From GW2011-AR18 sp038046085 (GTDB lineage: Archaea; Nanobdellota; Nanobdellia; SCGC-AAA011-G17; GW2011-AR18): a DNA stretch of 64,000 nt. Location of the stretch: the NCBI GenBank assembly GCA_038046085.1, contig JBBSWW010000003.1, forward strand, positions 36,583 through 100,582, read 5' to 3'. The notes under the pieces were generated by a model that saw only the letters and a program-made list of their open reading frames with translations, ran no database searches and was not told the DNA's origin. The translations under genes were made by a program, and so were the position numbers. Positions 60,666 through 64,000 of the stretch are shown one piece after another (positions within the stretch are counted from its first letter, which is position 1; each line of letters opens with the position of its first letter).

Positions 60666-61198
60666 AGTCCATACACCCCTCTAATTTTTTGTAAAGTATC
60701 ATCAACACTAGATTCCTTACGAATCTTCTTAGCTTGAAGCTTATTAAACTTTTCTTTTATATTAGCGAATTTAGATAATTTTTGTTGTTTAACTAATTTT
60801 TCTTCATTAGCTTTCCTAATCTGTTCAATATCAATCATAGTAGCTAAAGAAGTACTGGTTTGTTGTTTCTTAGATTTAGTATTTTGAACTTCAATACTAG
60901 GAAGAAGATTGAATAAACTAGCTCTCTCAGCCTCTTCTAATCTAGACTTTAAACAGAATATCATAGATTCTTTATTAGTACACCATAAAAGATCATCAGC
61001 TAATTTCTTATCCTGATAAACATCACGAACCCAGTTATAGAAATCATTCTTTTCCTCATTAACATGAGCATAGAAAATCTTATCATCTAACTTTTGTAAT
61101 AAAATGTATAAACCTTTAATACTAGAAACAGTTCTGTTATTTGCTAATAATAAAACTTCATCACCATCTACTTCAGATAATATATCTTTAACCATCAT
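60662..61198 (-). CDS. DUF5752 family protein, partner of ParA
   Basis: 178 residues from the ATG at 61198. SIKGLYILLQKLDDKIFYAH, EKNDFYNWVRDVYQDKKLAD and KESMIFCLKSRLEE match the DUF5752 domain (about 25-95), a helical archaeal family of unknown function. The C-terminal 80 residues are basic and disordered or coiled. Upstream GTG codons at 61204 and 61201 are also possible. A TATA-like ATTATATAATT lies about 15-25 nt upstream. Overlap with ParA suggests that it is a ParB-like or adaptor partner, which is inference. Confidence 0.75.
   Translation of the reverse strand: MMVKDILSEVDGDEVLLLANNRTVSSIKGLYILLQKLDDKIFYAHVNEEKNDFYNWVRDVYQDKKLADDLLWCTNKESMIFCLKSRLEEAERASLFNLLPSIEVQNTKSKKQQTSTSLATMIDIEQIRKANEEKLVKQQKLSKFANIKEKFNKLQAKKIRKESSVDDTLQKIRGVYGL
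60674..60681 (-). promoter_or_regulatory. Shine-Dalgarno site for the TTG-started ParA gene
   Basis: GAGGGGTG on the - strand lies inside the end of the DUF5752 gene, 8 nt before the TTG start at 60665. It supports translational coupling through the TTGA overlap. Confidence 0.55.
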
Positions 61199-61302
61199 CA
61201 CCACTTTTAATTATATAATAAAAAACATATTTTGGTTTATAAATCTTTCTAGAATTAAGTTATACACAAGATTTTAATAAAAGTCTATAAATAATAAGTC
61301 CT

Positions 61303-62028
61303 ATGAGAGATAAGAGTTTCTTATACTTGCAATATAATAAAATAGAATGGAAGAATCAGGATAATACTAAGATAAATTCAGCTGTTGATAAGCAGATTAT
61401 AGAGATAATACTTAAAAGAGAATCCAATAAAATAAAAGTATTTGATATAGGATTCGGGACAGGATTTTTTATAGAGAGTTTATCTGAAGTTTTAACTAAA
61501 AAATATAAAGATATAACAATAGAAGGATGCGAACCATCAAAAAGAAGCTATGAGAACTTTGCAAAGAGAGGATTATCATACAAGAACATTAAATTAATAA
61601 CATATAATACTACATTCCAGGAATTAGAGACTAAGGAAAAGTTTGATTTCATAACAGCAAATTACGTATTCCCACATTTTATACATGAAGAACTGGATAG
61701 TATAATAAAAAAGATACATTCAATGCTTGAAGATAGTGGCAGATTCATACTAGTTGTTGCAGAAGAGAGTTATATAAAAGAAAAATTAGCTAAAAATAAA
61801 GAACTCCTCATAGAAGAGAACATAATACTATTAAATAATAAGAAGTATAAAGAATTCTTACATTATTCAGAAATACCTGAAATAGGAAAAGTAATAGACT
61901 ATAATAGAGAGGAAGAATATTATCTACATTTATTTAACAAGAATAAGTTTGAATTAGAACAAAAGACTAATCTTGATGATAATAGATTCATAGGGACAAT
62001 ATTTGTTTTTAAAAAAAATACATATTAA
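61303..62028 (+). CDS. Class I SAM-dependent methyltransferase
   Basis: 241 residues. Motif I VFDIGFGTGFF (about 46-56), motif II acidic end EGCEPS, motif IV FDFITANYVFPHF and the GRFILVVAEE strand mark a Rossmann SAM methyltransferase of the small-molecule type. The C-terminal 80 residues form a variable cap. The substrate cannot be assigned. TATA-like CTATAAATAATA lies about 20 nt before the ATG. Confidence 0.85.
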   Translation: MRDKSFLYLQYNKIEWKNQDNTKINSAVDKQIIEIILKRESNKIKVFDIGFGTGFFIESLSEVLTKKYKDITIEGCEPSKRSYENFAKRGLSYKNIKLITYNTTFQELETKEKFDFITANYVFPHFIHEELDSIIKKIHSMLEDSGRFILVVAEESYIKEKLAKNKELLIEENIILLNNKKYKEFLHYSEIPEIGKVIDYNREEEYYLHLFNKNKFELEQKTNLDDNRFIGTIFVFKKNTY

Positions 62029-62070
62029 TTGCTTAGAATGATTTATAAATCTTTGAATTAATCAGATGTT

Positions 62071-62868
62071 ATGAGTCTTCAAGAGACATTAAAAGAGGTT
62101 AGTATTAGATTAGACATCTTTTCTAAAGAGTATGTTAAAGTAAATGTTGAATTAGCACAGCAATTATCAATATTCAATCAGAAAATAGAATCTAAAGAGA
62201 TACAAAAAAGCATTGAATACATATTTTCAGTAAACAATAGAGTAAAAAAACAAACCAATATTATACAAATGGACATTAGACTAATTATAAAAATTGATTA
62301 TAAGAAATTAAAAAATCTTGAAGATAAGATGAGAAGATTAATGTTAAAGGATACACAGCCTAATATACAAATTTTTGATTATATTGAAAAAATAAATCCA
62401 AAAGAAGCACAAACACTTGGCGCTCAATATTATAAAAAATTAACACCAATAAATGAATTACTAGAAAGACTATATAATAAAATAAACTCTTATTTAATAA
62501 TTGCCAGTAATATAGAAGGGAGAGGAAGTTTAAGTAAATATTTGCCATCAAGAAGAGTCAAACTAAGAACTAGACTTAGAATAAATAACAAAGAAGTTTT
62601 TTTACAGATAACAACAAATTTTGACATAAATAAAAACCAAATATGCAATATGACCATAAAAGAGTTTATAGAATATAAAGCATCAGACCTTTTATGTTAT
62701 GTTGATTTAAAAGAATTACAGAAAGACAACATAATAAAAAATAGTAAAGAATCGTGCAATAATATAAAAATCGGAATAATAAAACTTATAGAAGACACAT
62801 TGATACTTTTCTTGAAAAATAACCCAAAACAGTTCTATTTGGATCATTTACAAATTTACTTCACTTAA
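62071..62868 (+). CDS. Hypothetical helical protein (265 aa)
   Basis: A soluble, lysine-rich, mostly helical protein; residues about 1-90 look coiled-coil-like and 160-200 carry a basic patch SRRVKLRTRLRI. No family recognised. A TATA-like TTTATAAAT lies about 25 nt before the ATG. It overlaps the convergent gene at 62848 by 21 nt. Confidence 0.55.
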   Translation: MSLQETLKEVSIRLDIFSKEYVKVNVELAQQLSIFNQKIESKEIQKSIEYIFSVNNRVKKQTNIIQMDIRLIIKIDYKKLKNLEDKMRRLMLKDTQPNIQIFDYIEKINPKEAQTLGAQYYKKLTPINELLERLYNKINSYLIIASNIEGRGSLSKYLPSRRVKLRTRLRINNKEVFLQITTNFDINKNQICNMTIKEFIEYKASDLLCYVDLKELQKDNIIKNSKESCNNIKIGIIKLIEDTLILFLKNNPKQFYLDHLQIYFT

Positions 62869-63222
62869 AAATTTATCTAAATCTGGATAGTGTATGCTAC
62901 CTTTATAATCACTTCTCGGGATTGTTTGGCCAATTGCTGGATCAACTACTATTATTCCAGTTGGAGAGTCTAGGTAATCCTTATTATATTCTCTTAGACT
63001 TTCAGACTCATCATTGAAAATTAAATATCTGCTATCAATTGAATCACCATTTCTGTAAATTATACCAAATGCTGAACGACTCAAGTCATTTATTCTGCCA
63101 ATAAGTTCTACTGAATCTCTCATATTAGGGAATTTTATGCTAAACTTAACAACATCACCTTCTAAAAAAGCTTCTAACTTAGAGCAATTTTCAATTCTTT
63201 TAAAATTAATTTCTTCTCCCAT
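62848..63222 (-). CDS. Hypothetical protein (124 aa)
   Basis: A soluble, beta-rich, acidic protein; the core (LEGDVVKFSIKFPNMRDSVE then LIGRINDLSRSAFGIIYRNG) looks like a small barrel, perhaps PilZ-like in strand pattern, but no PilZ RxxxR/DxSxxG motif is complete. Function unknown. It follows the PAS regulator gene by 36 nt on the same strand and may be co-transcribed. Confidence 0.55.
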   Translation of the reverse strand: MGEEINFKRIENCSKLEAFLEGDVVKFSIKFPNMRDSVELIGRINDLSRSAFGIIYRNGDSIDSRYLIFNDESESLREYNKDYLDSPTGIIVVDPAIGQTIPRSDYKGSIHYPDLDKFLSEVNL

Positions 63223-63258
63223 ATAAAAACTATCACCTAAAAACTTTTAAAACTAACT

Positions 63259-63906
63259 TCATTCAACTAATTCTTCAACTTCAACTTTCTTAATAAAATT
63301 AGTACCAAAAGAAGTCAATTCGAAAATCCTTACATATTCTGAACTAAATATTTCAGCAACATATTTTTTACCTATTAAAAATGTTAAATGTTTCTCAACA
63401 GTACGCCAGTTAACACCAGAATCCAATGAAATCTGATTAATAGTCTTCTTACCTTCAACCAATGAGGCTAATATCAATTTCCTAATCTGGATAAAAGTCC
63501 TTTTCTGATCTTTCAATAAACAATAAGTATTTTCTAAAGGAATATAAGCTAAGTTCTTAATAGAAGGGATATCATGGACGTGAACTAGAACACCAGAGAC
63601 TTCAGAATCATTATATAAAGGACTAGCAAAGAAAACTAAATCCAGTATTTCATTATTCTTAGACCTTTTCTGAGTCTTGAAATTAACAGATTTACCTTCC
63701 TTGATACGAGAGATAACAAAATCAAACTCATATTTAGAACCAGAAGTCATGAAAGGAATAATATTACCAAGAACTTCACTTGAAGGATAATCAAATAATA
63801 ATTCAGAACCATTATTCCAAAAAACAATCTTAGAATCAAAATCAAAAGCGAAAACAGGATTATTAGATTTAAGAAGATTATGCACAAGAACTTCAGACTC
63901 GTACAT
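63259..63906 (-). CDS. PAS-domain transcription regulator with winged helix
   Basis: 215 residues from ATG 63906. A PAS domain (about 10-105: PVFAFDFDSKIVFWN, ELLFDYPSSEVLG, VSGVLVHVHDI) is followed by a winged helix (about 135-210) with VNWRTVEKHLTFLIGKKYV as recognition helix and wing. It should link a small-molecule or redox signal to DNA binding. The ATG at 63906 is chosen because GAGGTG (63916-63921) lies 9 nt upstream; the longer GTG start at 63918 falls inside that site. Confidence 0.82.
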   Translation of the reverse strand: MYESEVLVHNLLKSNNPVFAFDFDSKIVFWNNGSELLFDYPSSEVLGNIIPFMTSGSKYEFDFVISRIKEGKSVNFKTQKRSKNNEILDLVFFASPLYNDSEVSGVLVHVHDIPSIKNLAYIPLENTYCLLKDQKRTFIQIRKLILASLVEGKKTINQISLDSGVNWRTVEKHLTFLIGKKYVAEIFSSEYVRIFELTSFGTNFIKKVEVEELVE

Positions 63907-64000
63907 TTTAAGCAACACCTCTGTTTACTGTGAAATTTGACCCCATTTTTTAATCTAGGAGTAAAAAGAATTTTTAACTATATAAATATTTTGTATTTAT
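63907..64000 (-). promoter_or_regulatory. Promoter and leader of the PAS regulator gene
   Basis: On the - strand, TTTATATAG (63978-63986) is TATA-like and predicts a transcript start near 63955, giving a leader of about 50 nt. GAGGTG at 63916-63921 is the ribosome binding site. The rest of the interval to the window edge shows no gene. Confidence 0.5.

Overview
The window is about 64 kb of very AT-rich archaeal chromosome. The genes for aCPSF1/FttA, archaeal RNase J, a proteasome beta subunit with a PAC2-type chaperone, Kae1, class I CCA-adding enzyme, Ogg2-type glycosylase, Mre11, translin and DUF5752 mark it as Archaea. Small single-domain proteins, many unrecognised genes and many bacterial-type enzymes suggest a DPANN lineage (Woesearchaeota/Pacearchaeota-like); that placement is inference. 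Two runs of exactly 100 N show a scaffolded draft or metagenome assembly. I saw no rRNA, tRNA or CRISPR array. Several genes have a TATA-like box 25-30 nt before the start codon and look leaderless; a few instead have a strong GAGGTG Shine-Dalgarno site.

Layout. 1-5.0 kb: Mre11, a surface protein, RNase J and an Fe-S uracil methyltransferase. 5.0-6.2 kb: a Fic gene inserted behind the methyltransferase gene, bounded by a duplicated copy of that gene's last 24 codons. 6.3-20 kb: protein and RNA quality-control genes (PAC2 chaperone, circularly permuted GTPase, Kae1, CCA enzyme, PepF, proteasome beta, and aCPSF1 interrupted by an intein with a homing endonuclease). 20-32 kb: surface and membrane proteins, a kinase-fold protein and a very large glycine-rich surface protein broken by an assembly gap. 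32-36 kb: hemerythrin, VOC, Ogg2, HIT, a frameshifted HicB-like gene and a DHH phosphoesterase. 36-42 kb: PurA, glycogen debranching enzyme, a second Fic and a Ddl-like ATP-grasp. 42-54 kb: a carbon-metabolism island. 53.6-56.5 kb: an MBOAT/SGNH/FKBP operon that looks like cell-surface O-acylation. 56.5-64 kb: HAD, translin, ParA/DUF5752, a methyltransferase and a PAS-winged-helix regulator.

The most striking system is the 43.5-53.6 kb island. It encodes RpiB, Rpe, transketolase, TalC-type transaldolase, Pgi, Zwf (glucose-6-phosphate dehydrogenase) and a short-form 6-phosphogluconate dehydrogenase: both arms of the classical pentose phosphate pathway except a recognisable 6-phosphogluconolactonase. 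Most archaea lack the oxidative arm. With the debranching enzyme at 37 kb, the genes could take glycogen-derived hexose phosphate to NADPH and pentoses.

The + strand looks A-rich relative to T across most core genes whichever way they are coded, so + genes favour A-ending codons and - genes favour T-ending codons. Several small accessory genes break this pattern and may be recent arrivals.
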